Under the pieces are notes generated by a model, which worked only from the letters and a program-made list of their open reading frames with translations, searched no databases and had not been told where the DNA came from. The position numbers and the translations under genes were made by a program. Positions 16,928-26,713 of a DNA stretch of 64,000 nucleotides are shown here, in pieces. The stretch is from Dysgonomonas sp. UBA7710 (GTDB taxonomy: Bacteria; Bacteroidota; Bacteroidia; Bacteroidales; Dysgonomonadaceae), in contig NZ_DLFW01000047.1 in the NCBI RefSeq assembly GCF_002482385.1, forward strand, positions 268,405 to 332,404. Reading direction: 5' to 3'. Position 1 is the stretch's first letter, and every line of letters begins with the position of its first letter.

Positions 16928-19900
16928 ATGCCTATGAAAAATTATTTTTTAAGGAAAGGGAAGGAATATATTCCTTTTTACCAAAGAAAAATTCACTTAA
17001 AGATGTTTGCGCTTTTACTGATATTTATCAGTTCTATCCATTTAGGATATGGGCAAAACATCAAAACTATTACAGGTACGATAACAGATGAATTTAGCGA
17101 ACCTATTATCGGTGCCAGTATAACCATAGAAAACACTTCTGTAGGAACTATTACAGATAGTGACGGGAACTTCAGTCTTAATGTACCTTCCAATACACAA
17201 AGATTGAAAATATCGTATGTCGGATTTATTTCACAAACTATAGACATTACGAACAGAGTGAGTTTCAAGATCGTGTTAAAAGAAGATCAGAAGATGCTGG
17301 ACGAAATTGTAGTAGTAGGATACGGTACCCAGAAAAAGGCAACCCTGACAGGATCGGTAGCAGCCATCAACAGCGAGGAACTGATGGCAACAAAAAACTC
17401 GAATGTACAGAACATGTTGACAGGAAAAATAGCCGGAGTACGTGTGATTCAGAAAACATCGGAGCCGGGAGAATTCAATAACCAGTTCGATATTCGCGGT
17501 TTCGGTAATCCGCTGGTAGTTGTGGATGGTGTACCTCGCGGAGATTTTTCCCGTATGGATCCGAATGACATAGAGAGTATCTCTGTTCTCAAAGATGCCT
17601 CTGCCGCCGTATATGGCGTGCGTGCAGCAAATGGTGTGGTTCTGATAACAACAAAGAAAGGAGAAAAAGGAACCGCAAAGATTGAATATTCGATGTACTA
17701 TGGTATTCAAAACCCGATAGAGAAACTGAAACCTGTAGGAGCTGTAAACCGTATGACCCTGTTTAATGAGAAAAGTATGCGCAGCACCACCGACCCAAAG
17801 CTTACGTTCAGTCAGGAGCAAATAAACGAATATCTAACCGGCCAAAAAGTAAGTACCGATTGGTACGACGAAGTAATGAAAAGCACAGCGACCCAACAAC
17901 AGCACAATGTATCTGTAAGTGGTGGTGGCGACAAAGTCGATTACTATGTTAACTTCGGTTATACCGAACAAGGGGGATTCTTCAAAAGTAACTCATTGAA
18001 TTATGACCGTTACAATCTGCGTTCGAATCTGAATGCCCAAATTACAAATAATCTGAGAGCCTCATTGAAAGTAAACGGGATCATAGATCAACGAGATCGC
18101 CCGCGTGCTTCTACATGGGAAATATACAAAACTCTATGGCGTTCGATCCCTTCAGAATCTGTATATGCCAACAATCGTATCGGATATTACGACAAGCCGA
18201 ACGGAGATATACAAAACGTCGTAGCCATGTCCGATGCAGATGTATCGGGTTATGTGAATAATAAGAAAAGGATATTTCAGTCAACAATGGATCTGACATA
18301 TGATATCCCATTCATTACAGGATTATCAGCCAAAGGCTTGTTCAGTTATGATACGACTGTAGACGACAATACAGAATATACAAAGGAATATAATGAATAT
18401 AATTATGACGAAGCCACAGGCATATATACAGCTGTTCCTAAAAATGTACCATCCAGATTATATCGCAGATACAACACCTCGTATAGCAGACTATGGCAGG
18501 TATCATTAAACTATAACAGGCTGTTTGCAAAAGCGCATAACGTTAGCGGATTGCTCTTATGGGAAGAGTCATACAATCAGGGCGACAATATATGGGCGCA
18601 ACGCGATCTCGAGATACCTATACCATACCTGTTTGCAGGAAACTCTACAAACCAGATCGGAAATGGTGACGGTATAAGCGAGTATGCTTCTACCGGTCTG
18701 GTAGGAAAATTCAACTATGATTATAAAGGTAAGTACCTCGCCGAATTTAGCTTTCGCTACGATGGTTCCTCTAAGTTCCCTAAAGATTCCCGCTGGGGAT
18801 TTTTCCCTAGTGCATCCGTAGGCTGGCGCTTATCGGAAGAGGAGTTCATTAAAAATGCTATTCCTTTTGCCGACAATCTGAAGGTCAGGGCTTCATACGG
18901 GAAAATGGGAGATGACAGCGCCGCCAAATATCAGTTCCTGAGCGGTTACAACTATCCGAATACAGATGGCAACACTCAGGATAATTATCCTAAAGGATAT
19001 GTTTTTGGCGGAGAGTTTATCAACGGATTAGGATTCCGCTCCGTAGCCAATCCTTACATTACATGGTATACTGTAAAAACCATGAATATCGGATTGGATA
19101 CAGACTTATGGAAGGGATTGTTCGGCTTTTCCATCGACCTGTTCCTGCGTAATCGTGACGGCTTGCTTGCCGACCGTCTAATATCCATTCCGGGAACATT
19201 CGGATCTACTATGCCGCAGGAAAATATCAACAGTGACAGGACAAAAGGATTTGAACTGGAACTTAGACACCGCAACAAAATAGGACAGGTAAACTACAAT
19301 GTAACCGGTATAGCGTCTATAACAAGATCTATGAATCGCTATGTGGAATCGGCTACACGTGGTAACTCATACGATTACTGGAGAAACAACCTGGCTTACC
19401 GCTACAATGACATTTGGTTCGGAAAAGGAGATAACGGACGTTATACTTCTTATGGTCAGATAGCAAATTCACCTATATTTACAGGTAACGGAACCCTTCC
19501 TGGCGACTATATATATGAAGATTGGAACGGTGACGGTACTATCGACAGTATGGACGAATATCCTATAGCCACTACTACCGATGCTAGCAAAACAGACTTT
19601 CAGGACAAGCGGAACTACCCTTTGATGAACTTCAGTATGAACATTTCTGCAGACTACAAAGGCTTCGATCTGAATCTGATGTTTCAGGGATCGGCAATGT
19701 CGTATGTAGCCTATGGTGAACAATTATCGATGCCGCTACTGTGGGATGGCAACGCATTAGACATGATGATGGATCGCTGGCATCCGTCAGACCCGAATAA
19801 AGATCCATTCGACCCGAGTAACCAATGGGTAAGTGGCTACTACGCATATGGTGCTGTCGGTTATGATACAAACTCAAGGTTTGCAATTCAGAACGGAGCT

Positions 19901-20116
19901 TATCTGCGTCTGAAAAGTGCCGAGATCGGCTATACCCTGCCGGCATCTCTGATCGGAAAAGTAGGTATCAAACGTATGCGTATATATACAAACGCATATA
20001 ACCTGTTCACTATAACATCGGTAAAAGGTGTCGATCCTGAAAGACCTACTGAACTATACGGATATATGTATCCACTTAACAGAACAATTAATTTTGGAGC
20101 AAGCATTACTTTCTAG
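16928..20116 (+). CDS. SusC/RagA-type TonB-dependent glycan transporter
   Basis: An outer-membrane SusC homologue of 1062 residues from the ATG at 16928. An alternative ATG lies at 16934. The long N-terminus precedes a signal peptide ending at GYGQ. In order it has a CarboxypepD_reg-like domain (GTITDEFSEPIIGASI), the TonB-box-like segment EIVVVGYGTQ, a plug with VDGVPRGD and VLKDASAAVYGVRAANGVV, and a 22-strand barrel ending in INFGASITF. There is no STN domain, so it is not expected to signal to an ECF/FecR pair. That fits control by the kelch regulator upstream. It pairs with the susD 21 bp downstream and would import oligosaccharides into the periplasm. Confidence 0.93.
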   Translation: MPMKNYFLRKGKEYIPFYQRKIHLKMFALLLIFISSIHLGYGQNIKTITGTITDEFSEPIIGASITIENTSVGTITDSDGNFSLNVPSNTQRLKISYVGFISQTIDITNRVSFKIVLKEDQKMLDEIVVVGYGTQKKATLTGSVAAINSEELMATKNSNVQNMLTGKIAGVRVIQKTSEPGEFNNQFDIRGFGNPLVVVDGVPRGDFSRMDPNDIESISVLKDASAAVYGVRAANGVVLITTKKGEKGTAKIEYSMYYGIQNPIEKLKPVGAVNRMTLFNEKSMRSTTDPKLTFSQEQINEYLTGQKVSTDWYDEVMKSTATQQQHNVSVSGGGDKVDYYVNFGYTEQGGFFKSNSLNYDRYNLRSNLNAQITNNLRASLKVNGIIDQRDRPRASTWEIYKTLWRSIPSESVYANNRIGYYDKPNGDIQNVVAMSDADVSGYVNNKKRIFQSTMDLTYDIPFITGLSAKGLFSYDTTVDDNTEYTKEYNEYNYDEATGIYTAVPKNVPSRLYRRYNTSYSRLWQVSLNYNRLFAKAHNVSGLLLWEESYNQGDNIWAQRDLEIPIPYLFAGNSTNQIGNGDGISEYASTGLVGKFNYDYKGKYLAEFSFRYDGSSKFPKDSRWGFFPSASVGWRLSEEEFIKNAIPFADNLKVRASYGKMGDDSAAKYQFLSGYNYPNTDGNTQDNYPKGYVFGGEFINGLGFRSVANPYITWYTVKTMNIGLDTDLWKGLFGFSIDLFLRNRDGLLADRLISIPGTFGSTMPQENINSDRTKGFELELRHRNKIGQVNYNVTGIASITRSMNRYVESATRGNSYDYWRNNLAYRYNDIWFGKGDNGRYTSYGQIANSPIFTGNGTLPGDYIYEDWNGDGTIDSMDEYPIATTTDASKTDFQDKRNYPLMNFSMNISADYKGFDLNLMFQGSAMSYVAYGEQLSMPLLWDGNALDMMMDRWHPSDPNKDPFDPSNQWVSGYYAYGAVGYDTNSRFAIQNGAYLRLKSAEIGYTLPASLIGKVGIKRMRIYTNAYNLFTITSVKGVDPERPTELYGYMYPLNRTINFGASITF

Positions 20117-20137
20117 TTATTATAATAAGAAAACAAT

Positions 20138-22183
20138 ATGAAAAATTATAAATATATATTACTGGTCTTCTCCTTCCTGTTTATGGGAGCTTGTCAAGAC
20201 TTGGATATTCCTCCGACAAACATACTCACAGACGAGGATATATACAACGAAGCGGGAATAAAAGCATATATGGTTGGTTTATACAACCATCTGCCAATGG
20301 ATGATTTTAATGTAAGCCAAGAAGGAGACAAAGGCGGTTATTATAACTGGAACAATATCGTATGGCCTATGCTCAGTACCGGAGAAACAGGCAATAGAAA
20401 CAATACGGGTATATACATCCCCGAAAAAGGATATTGGAGCCAGGGATACCAGATTATCCGTCAGGCAAACACTCTTATCCAGAATCTGCCAGCCTACATC
20501 GGTCAACTGGATGGAGCCGAATCATGGATAGCAGAAGCTCGTTTTATCCGTGCTTATGTGTACTTTCAGTTAACTAAACGTTATGGGGGCATACCTTTGA
20601 TTGGAGAACCTCAGCCATTACCTCAAGGCGAGAATAGCGAAAGCTCTCTGTGGGTCCCACGTAACAGCCATGAAGAAAGTTATGATTTTATTTTAGCCGA
20701 TCTGGACTATGCCATCGAAAATATGGTAGCAAAAAGTGTCGCGGGAAGAGCCAACAAATATGTAGCCGCTGCCCTGAAAAGCCGCGTTGCAAACTTTGCC
20801 GGTTCGATAGCCCGTTATGGACAAAAATACAATTATTCTGTAGAAGGAGTAATGTTATGCGGAATACCTGAAACAAGAGCTAACGATTACTTCCGGCAAG
20901 CATGGGATGCATCTGTAATTGTGGAAAAAGGTGGCTATAAACTGCTACAAGCAGAGGGAACCGCTACCGAAGACAATTTTGCTAATATATGGCAAAAGGC
21001 TGACGATAGCCCCGAATCGATCTTTATAAGACAATACGATTATATAAATTATCGTCACAGCTTCGACGCTGTATATTGTCCACCACGCATGACCACTACC
21101 TATGGAGATCGCTACAATGTTACTTTAGACTGGGTGGAGTTATTCGATGGATTACCTATAAATCCGGCTACAGGCAGGATAAAAACAACTGACGACGACA
21201 ACAATTACATTGTATTCAATACTCCACGCGAACTATTCGAAAATGCGGAATCTCGCTTGAGAGCATCTATACTGTTACCTGGAAATACATATAAAGGTAT
21301 AGAGCTGGATATACGCAGGGGCATCATCAAAGAAACAGTAGACCCATCTGAAAAGATTAAAAAAATGAGTATAGATGATGGACAAAACACCCAATCGTAC
21401 TCTACTACAGGCGGAAGTTTCTGGAAAGATAATATTCTGGAAACCACAGAGAATATTACACAACAAAAACCATACGAAATGGCAAATGGGGTAAAACTGA
21501 ATAAAAATGGTATGGATGGCCCTGCAAACGGAGGTTCAAACAATACTATTACCGGTTTTCACGGTAGAAAATGGCTGAGTATGGATCTGACTGTAGGCGC
21601 CACCAAGCTGCACGAATCGCATCAGACCTGGATAGATATGCGCTATGCAGAAGTATTGCTGAACCGGGCGGAAGCTGCCATAGAACTGTCACAAAGCGGA
21701 GTAGCTACTTACGGAGGTAAAAATATGATAGAAGATGCTTACGAATCTATAAATAAAATAAGAACAAGAGCCGGAGCAGACCTGCTGAGCAGTAGTGGCG
21801 AACTTTCCACAGCCCCCGCTTATGAAAAAGGTGCCGGAAAAGGTGGATTCGTCCAGGCTCCTAACCGTGCGTTACAAATTCTCCGTGTGGAACGTTACAA
21901 AGAGCTTGCATTCGAACACAAGATATATTGGGATTTACGCCGCTGGTTCACGTTCGATACCCAGATATACAACTATCGCAGAAGAATGCTGAATCCGTTC
22001 TTGTTTGCCAAAGGAGCAACTGTAAACGAAAATGGTAATCCGGAGGGTAAATACATATATGATGCACGCGTATCTGAAAGGGCCAACAACAATCTCACAT
22101 TTGCTACCAAGTATTATTATGAAAAAATACCTGATGGACAAATCAAAACGAATCCGCTATTGAAACAAAACAACCAATATTAA
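20138..22183 (+). CDS. SusD/RagB-type surface glycan-binding lipoprotein
   Basis: A 681-residue lipoprotein (lipobox MGAC, Cys19). The SusD fold is shown by NILTDEDIYNEAGIKAYMVGLY near the start, the TPR-like helices with AEARFIRAYVYFQLTKRYGGIPL, and the C-terminal RALQILRVERYKELAFEHKIYWDLRRW. At 681 residues it is longer than a typical SusD (about 500-600). The extra sequence lies in the middle (about 360-470) and could carry substrate-binding loops. It forms the lid of the SusC transporter encoded just upstream and is followed 19 bp later by the DUF3823 gene. Confidence 0.92.
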   Translation: MKNYKYILLVFSFLFMGACQDLDIPPTNILTDEDIYNEAGIKAYMVGLYNHLPMDDFNVSQEGDKGGYYNWNNIVWPMLSTGETGNRNNTGIYIPEKGYWSQGYQIIRQANTLIQNLPAYIGQLDGAESWIAEARFIRAYVYFQLTKRYGGIPLIGEPQPLPQGENSESSLWVPRNSHEESYDFILADLDYAIENMVAKSVAGRANKYVAAALKSRVANFAGSIARYGQKYNYSVEGVMLCGIPETRANDYFRQAWDASVIVEKGGYKLLQAEGTATEDNFANIWQKADDSPESIFIRQYDYINYRHSFDAVYCPPRMTTTYGDRYNVTLDWVELFDGLPINPATGRIKTTDDDNNYIVFNTPRELFENAESRLRASILLPGNTYKGIELDIRRGIIKETVDPSEKIKKMSIDDGQNTQSYSTTGGSFWKDNILETTENITQQKPYEMANGVKLNKNGMDGPANGGSNNTITGFHGRKWLSMDLTVGATKLHESHQTWIDMRYAEVLLNRAEAAIELSQSGVATYGGKNMIEDAYESINKIRTRAGADLLSSSGELSTAPAYEKGAGKGGFVQAPNRALQILRVERYKELAFEHKIYWDLRRWFTFDTQIYNYRRRMLNPFLFAKGATVNENGNPEGKYIYDARVSERANNNLTFATKYYYEKIPDGQIKTNPLLKQNNQY

Positions 22184-22202
22184 TTGTAATAATCAGACAG
22201 AT

Positions 22203-22937
22203 ATGAAAAAGTCAATTACTTATATAATTCCCCTGATATTTGCATTGTGCATTTTCGTTTCATGCGAAAAAGACAACTACGATGCACCCGAAGCTACGAT
22301 ACAGGGTAAAATATTAGATCATAACGGAAACCTGTTACAAACAGAACAGGGCAACGGTAATATGAGGATCAAGATGGAGGAACTGAGTTGGGCCGGCGAT
22401 GACGAAAGCATAGCTATTACTCCTCAATATCTGAACATGAGACAGGACGGTACATATATTAATACGAAATGGTTTGCCGGAGAGTATCGCATGACTCCCG
22501 TAGAAGGAGCTTTCTACCCATACAAAACAGAAGGCGAGAGTGTACAGATCAAAGGAATCTCTACTCAGGATTTTACCGTAATACCTTATCTCGACATAGA
22601 ATGGGTAAAAGAACCGGTACTGACACCGGATAACTTTATAGAAGCCTCTGTCCGTTTCAAACGTAACGCCAAAGAAGGCGTAAATATGCCTAATCTCAAC
22701 AATGCCATACTATGCGTTGCTACAACCCAATATTGCGGCAACAATAACAAAGATGGACAGTTATTCAACGGCACACAGAAAATCACTAACGATCAGGAAG
22801 GAACCGTTATAGATTTTAAAACCTCGATGGCAGTAAAATATACAAACACTACTTATTGGGTGAGAGTAGGTATCTGCTGTGACGACACGTACAAGAAATA
22901 TAATTATACGGACATCAAGACCGTAAAGGTTCCATAA
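22203..22937 (+). CDS. DUF3823-type surface lipoprotein
   Basis: A 244-residue lipoprotein (lipobox VSC, Cys21) with two beta-sandwich domains. It fits the DUF3823 family, which recurs directly after susC/susD in Bacteroidota PULs. Visible marks are EATIQGKILDHNGN (a CarboxypepD-like strand pair), MRQDGTYINTKWFAGEYRMTPVEGAF and the C-terminal VRVGICCDDTYKKYNYTDIKTVKV. No catalytic residues are seen. A glycan-binding role at the surface is the usual inference. A terminator-like hairpin follows, so the GH2 gene downstream may be expressed at a lower level. Confidence 0.8.
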   Translation: MKKSITYIIPLIFALCIFVSCEKDNYDAPEATIQGKILDHNGNLLQTEQGNGNMRIKMEELSWAGDDESIAITPQYLNMRQDGTYINTKWFAGEYRMTPVEGAFYPYKTEGESVQIKGISTQDFTVIPYLDIEWVKEPVLTPDNFIEASVRFKRNAKEGVNMPNLNNAILCVATTQYCGNNNKDGQLFNGTQKITNDQEGTVIDFKTSMAVKYTNTTYWVRVGICCDDTYKKYNYTDIKTVKVP

Positions 22938-22960
22938 TTATCAATTACTTATTATCAAAC

Positions 22961-22982
22961 AAGGGGTCTGTTACGACCCCTT
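22961..22982 (+). terminator. hairpin between DUF3823 gene and GH2
   Basis: AAGGGGTC and GACCCCTT form a perfect GC-rich 8-bp stem with a 6-nt loop, 23 bp after the DUF3823 stop. The trailing sequence (CTAATTCAATTT) is only moderately T-rich, so this is a terminator or partial attenuator. Confidence 0.5.
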
Positions 22983-23012
22983 CTAATTCAATTTATCAAA
23001 CCTGGTGGAATA

Positions 23013-26000
23013 ATGAGAAACAGAAGACTAACGTATATTTTATCCTTGCTTACAATTATCTGCAATCTGGGGATGGAAGCTCAGATAAAGGAAACATTCA
23101 GTGATTCACAGTCGAAACTTACTATAATAGGCAGGGGAAATTGCCGTATAGAGAACGGTGTATTTCTGTCTAAGGACGCATATGCCTGCTTCGGAGATCA
23201 AGAGATGAAAAACTATACCTTTACATTCAGGGCGCGCGCGCCGAAAGATGCCGAACAGGTCCAGATATGGGCCGGGTTCAGGGCATATAACCGCTTCGAC
23301 CGTTATATCCTGGGCGTAAAAGGAGGATTGCAAAACGACATATACCTGAGTCGTATGGGCTATATGGGAACAGATGAATTACTTGATATACGGCCGCTGG
23401 ACTTCCACCCGGTTGTAGGTCAATGGTACGATTTCAAAATAGAAGTATGCGGAAACCGTATACGTGTATTCCTCAACAATGAAACCCTGCCGCGAATAGA
23501 CATAACAGACAAGAACGGAAATCTGGCTCCGGCAGGACCTGTTACACTGGGTGGCGGATGGATAGAGACCGAATTTGACGATTTATCAATATCTGAACTT
23601 CCCGCCAATATCCTGGACGAGATACCGGACAGAATATATGAAGTAAAGGCTAACATTCAGGAAAAGGAAGCAGAAAGAAAAAATTTACGGGCTGCTTATC
23701 AGCCTGTCAAAATAGATAAAATCAATACAACACGCACAGAAATAGCACTAAATGGCAATTGGCTCTTTCTACCCGACTATGAATCAAAGAATGCAGAAAA
23801 AGAAGCAGATCCGAATATCGCGGACAATCAATGGCACACAATGAATGTACCTGATTTCTGGAATCCTATCCGCATATGGTTACATGGCGAAACTATGGGT
23901 AAATTTCCGAAAGGGGTATCGGATACATACTACCAACAGGAAACAGCACGTTGCGAAAACTATACATTCGATTATAGAAAAACCAAAGCCGCATGGTATC
24001 GTCAATGGATAGAATTGCCGGCCGATGTGAACGGTAAGAATATGAAACTTGTATTCGATGCCATTTCTAAGATGGCCGATGTATATGTAAACGGAACTAA
24101 GGTGACATCAAATGTAGGTATGTTCGGAGAGATCAAAACCGATGTTTCTTCGTTGCTAAAACCCGGAAAAAATCTCGTGGCGGTATATGTTACACGCGAC
24201 TATATAAAAGATATAGAGGATGCCGATAAGATAGTGGATGTTGCAGTTACAGTTCCTGTTACCAACAAGATGCTGAAAGACATCGCTCACGGCTTTTACG
24301 GGGATGATCCGGCCGGAATATGGCAACCTGTTTCTCTCATTATTTCTAATCCGGTGAGGATAGAAGATGTATTCATCAAGCCTGACCTCAATGGAGCAAC
24401 GTTCGAGATTACATTAAAAAACTATTCGGGTAAGAAAGCCAGATTTAGTTTATCAACAGATATTACAGATCATAATACATCAAATCTTTTCTATGGTCAG
24501 GAATCTTTAAATAAGATAGAACTCAATTCAGGAGAAGAAAGAGTAGTCAGCTATTCTATCAATAACCTGAAGCCACGGTTATGGACACCACAGTCTCCGA
24601 ATCTTTACGATTTCACATTCAGACTGACGGCAAATAACCAGACAATAGACGATACCACCATTTTGTCTGGATTCCGCACATTCGAGTCTAAGAACGGATT
24701 ATTATACCTCAACGACAAACCATACTGGCTGCGGGGAGGTAATCACACGCCGTTTGCACTAGCCCCTAACGACCTGAATCTGGCAAACAGTTTTTATCAG
24801 ATAATGAAAGCCGGAAATATAGACGTAACCCGTACTCATACTACTCCCTATAATAAACTCTGGATAGAGGCTGCCGACATAAACGGTATCGGCATTAGTC
24901 ACGAAGGCACATGGCCCTGGCTGATGATACAGCAGTCTATGCCCAATAAAGTACTCATAGACATGTGGGCTAAAGAATATCTCGGCTTGATCAAGAAATA
25001 CAGGAATCACCCTTCCATCCTGTTTTGGACAGTAAATAACGAAATGAAGTTTTATGATAATGAACCTGATCTCACAATACGAAAAGAAAAAATGAAGATC
25101 ATTTCAGATGTTGTAAAACAAATGAGAAAAATAGATTCTACCCGACCGGTCTGTTTCGACTCCAATTACCGAAGAAATGTAACTAAGCAAGGTAACGCTT
25201 TTTATGAAGGAATAGACGACGGGGACATAGACGACATACACTCATACATCAACTGGTATGATCATACGATCTTCAAAGAGTTTAATGGCGAGTTTCAAAA
25301 GAGGAACCGTAATGAAGGCCGCCCGCTAATCAGTCAGGAAATGTCTACCGGATATCCGAACAACGAAACAGGGCACCCTACTCGTTTCTATACACTTGTA
25401 CATCAAAATCCACAAACATTAGTAGGATATCAGGCTTATGCCTATGGCAATCCGGAGGCATTCCTAGAAGTGCAGTCATTCATCACAGGCGAACTGGCAG
25501 AAGCGCTGCGCCGCTCTAACGATAAGGCATCAGGCATACTGCACTTTGCCCTGCTCACATGGTTCCGCAATGTATATAACGCCGAAACAATAGAGCCTTA
25601 CCCTACTTATTATGCAATGAAAAGAGCCTTGCAACCGGTATTGGTTAGTGCAGAATTATGGGGACGCAACTTTTATGCAGGAGAAAAGATTCCTTCCCAG
25701 ATATATATTGTGAATGATAGAGAAAATGGCAAAGCTCTGGAACCATCCTTATTATACTGGTCATTAGAGACTGAAACCGGAAAAGTGTTGATAAAAGGAC
25801 AGGAAAAGGTCGTTGGGGTAGCACACTACGGACGGCGGGTAGTTACTCCTTCCATTAAAATACCGGACATCTTGCCTGCACAAAAAATAAAAGCCAGACT
25901 AAAGCTAAGATTAACTGAGAAAGGCGTACAGGTCTCTGAAAACGAATATAAAATATTGCTCGCCGAGAAAAAGTGGAATACAATACAAACGGGTGATAAA

Positions 26001-26630
26001 AAAATTGTACTGTTAGATTTCAGTGATATAAAACCGGCATTAGATTTTGCAGAAATACACTATAACACAGCTACATCTGTAGCCGCCGCATTGAAGGCCA
26101 AAGCCGACCTGTATATATTTTCGGGGATAGATGATAAATGCAGTATAAATGAAATCAAACAGATCAAGGAATATGTTGCCAAAGGTGGTAAAATATTTAT
26201 CTCAAATTCACCCGAAACCGCACAACAGATATATCCGGAATACATATCAGGTAATATGAAACCTACCGAAGGTGATATTGCAAATATGGAAATACCCGAA
26301 TCACCTGTATTTGATGACATTGACCTCCTCGAACTGAGATATTTCAACAACAATAAACGCGAGATTCCTACCATCTGCAATACCGTACTGAAAGTAAACA
26401 GGAACCCGAATGTAGAGGAATTAGCCAATCAGACCAAGATACACGGATACATAAATGGAGACATGGCACAGCGCTCTGAGTATGTAAAAACCATAAAAGG
26501 GTATCCATTGCTGAAAATACATGACGACAAAGGCGTGGCAACCATATCAACCATGTCTCTGGAAAAAGCCGTAACCGATCCTGTTGCCGGAAAACTACTG
26601 ACTAATATAATATATGATCTTCTCAAATAA
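23013..26630 (+). CDS. large multidomain GH2 glycoside hydrolase
   Basis: A 1205-residue secreted enzyme (signal peptide to about GMEAQ). Residues 25-195 form a LamG/DUF1080-like jelly-roll, probably carbohydrate binding. A GH2 sugar-binding domain (about 235-450), an Ig-like domain (about 450-555) and a TIM barrel (about 560-890) follow. The acid/base is E677 in VNNEMK and the nucleophile E776 in ISQEMSTG. Residues about 1000-1205 resemble a glutamine-amidotransferase-like fold (KADLYIFSGID, EYVAKGGKIFIS), as in some GH2 and GH42 enzymes. The family includes beta-galactosidases, glucuronidases and mannosidases; the specificity is not readable. It is the only hydrolase of the kelch-regulated PUL in this window. 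Confidence 0.82.
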   Translation: MRNRRLTYILSLLTIICNLGMEAQIKETFSDSQSKLTIIGRGNCRIENGVFLSKDAYACFGDQEMKNYTFTFRARAPKDAEQVQIWAGFRAYNRFDRYILGVKGGLQNDIYLSRMGYMGTDELLDIRPLDFHPVVGQWYDFKIEVCGNRIRVFLNNETLPRIDITDKNGNLAPAGPVTLGGGWIETEFDDLSISELPANILDEIPDRIYEVKANIQEKEAERKNLRAAYQPVKIDKINTTRTEIALNGNWLFLPDYESKNAEKEADPNIADNQWHTMNVPDFWNPIRIWLHGETMGKFPKGVSDTYYQQETARCENYTFDYRKTKAAWYRQWIELPADVNGKNMKLVFDAISKMADVYVNGTKVTSNVGMFGEIKTDVSSLLKPGKNLVAVYVTRDYIKDIEDADKIVDVAVTVPVTNKMLKDIAHGFYGDDPAGIWQPVSLIISNPVRIEDVFIKPDLNGATFEITLKNYSGKKARFSLSTDITDHNTSNLFYGQESLNKIELNSGEERVVSYSINNLKPRLWTPQSPNLYDFTFRLTANNQTIDDTTILSGFRTFESKNGLLYLNDKPYWLRGGNHTPFALAPNDLNLANSFYQIMKAGNIDVTRTHTTPYNKLWIEAADINGIGISHEGTWPWLMIQQSMPNKVLIDMWAKEYLGLIKKYRNHPSILFWTVNNEMKFYDNEPDLTIRKEKMKIISDVVKQMRKIDSTRPVCFDSNYRRNVTKQGNAFYEGIDDGDIDDIHSYINWYDHTIFKEFNGEFQKRNRNEGRPLISQEMSTGYPNNETGHPTRFYTLVHQNPQTLVGYQAYAYGNPEAFLEVQSFITGELAEALRRSNDKASGILHFALLTWFRNVYNAETIEPYPTYYAMKRALQPVLVSAELWGRNFYAGEKIPSQIYIVNDRENGKALEPSLLYWSLETETGKVLIKGQEKVVGVAHYGRRVVTPSIKIPDILPAQKIKARLKLRLTEKGVQVSENEYKILLAEKKWNTIQTGDKKIVLLDFSDIKPALDFAEIHYNTATSVAAALKAKADLYIFSGIDDKCSINEIKQIKEYVAKGGKIFISNSPETAQQIYPEYISGNMKPTEGDIANMEIPESPVFDDIDLLELRYFNNNKREIPTICNTVLKVNRNPNVEELANQTKIHGYINGDMAQRSEYVKTIKGYPLLKIHDDKGVATISTMSLEKAVTDPVAGKLLTNIIYDLLK

Positions 26631-26665
26631 ACCGAATAGAGAGTATTTTAGTCTTCCTTACCCTC

Positions 26666-26702
26666 ATATATGGTTCTTAGAATAGCACTAAGAACCATAT
26701 AT
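26666..26702. terminator. bidirectional terminator between convergent genes
   Basis: A perfect 15-bp stem (core TATATGGTTCTTAG and its complement) with a 7-nt loop lies in the short gap between the GH2 gene on + and the GH63-like gene on -. Its symmetry and position make it a terminator for both. Confidence 0.7.
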
Positions 26703-26713
26703 AGTGAGTAAGT

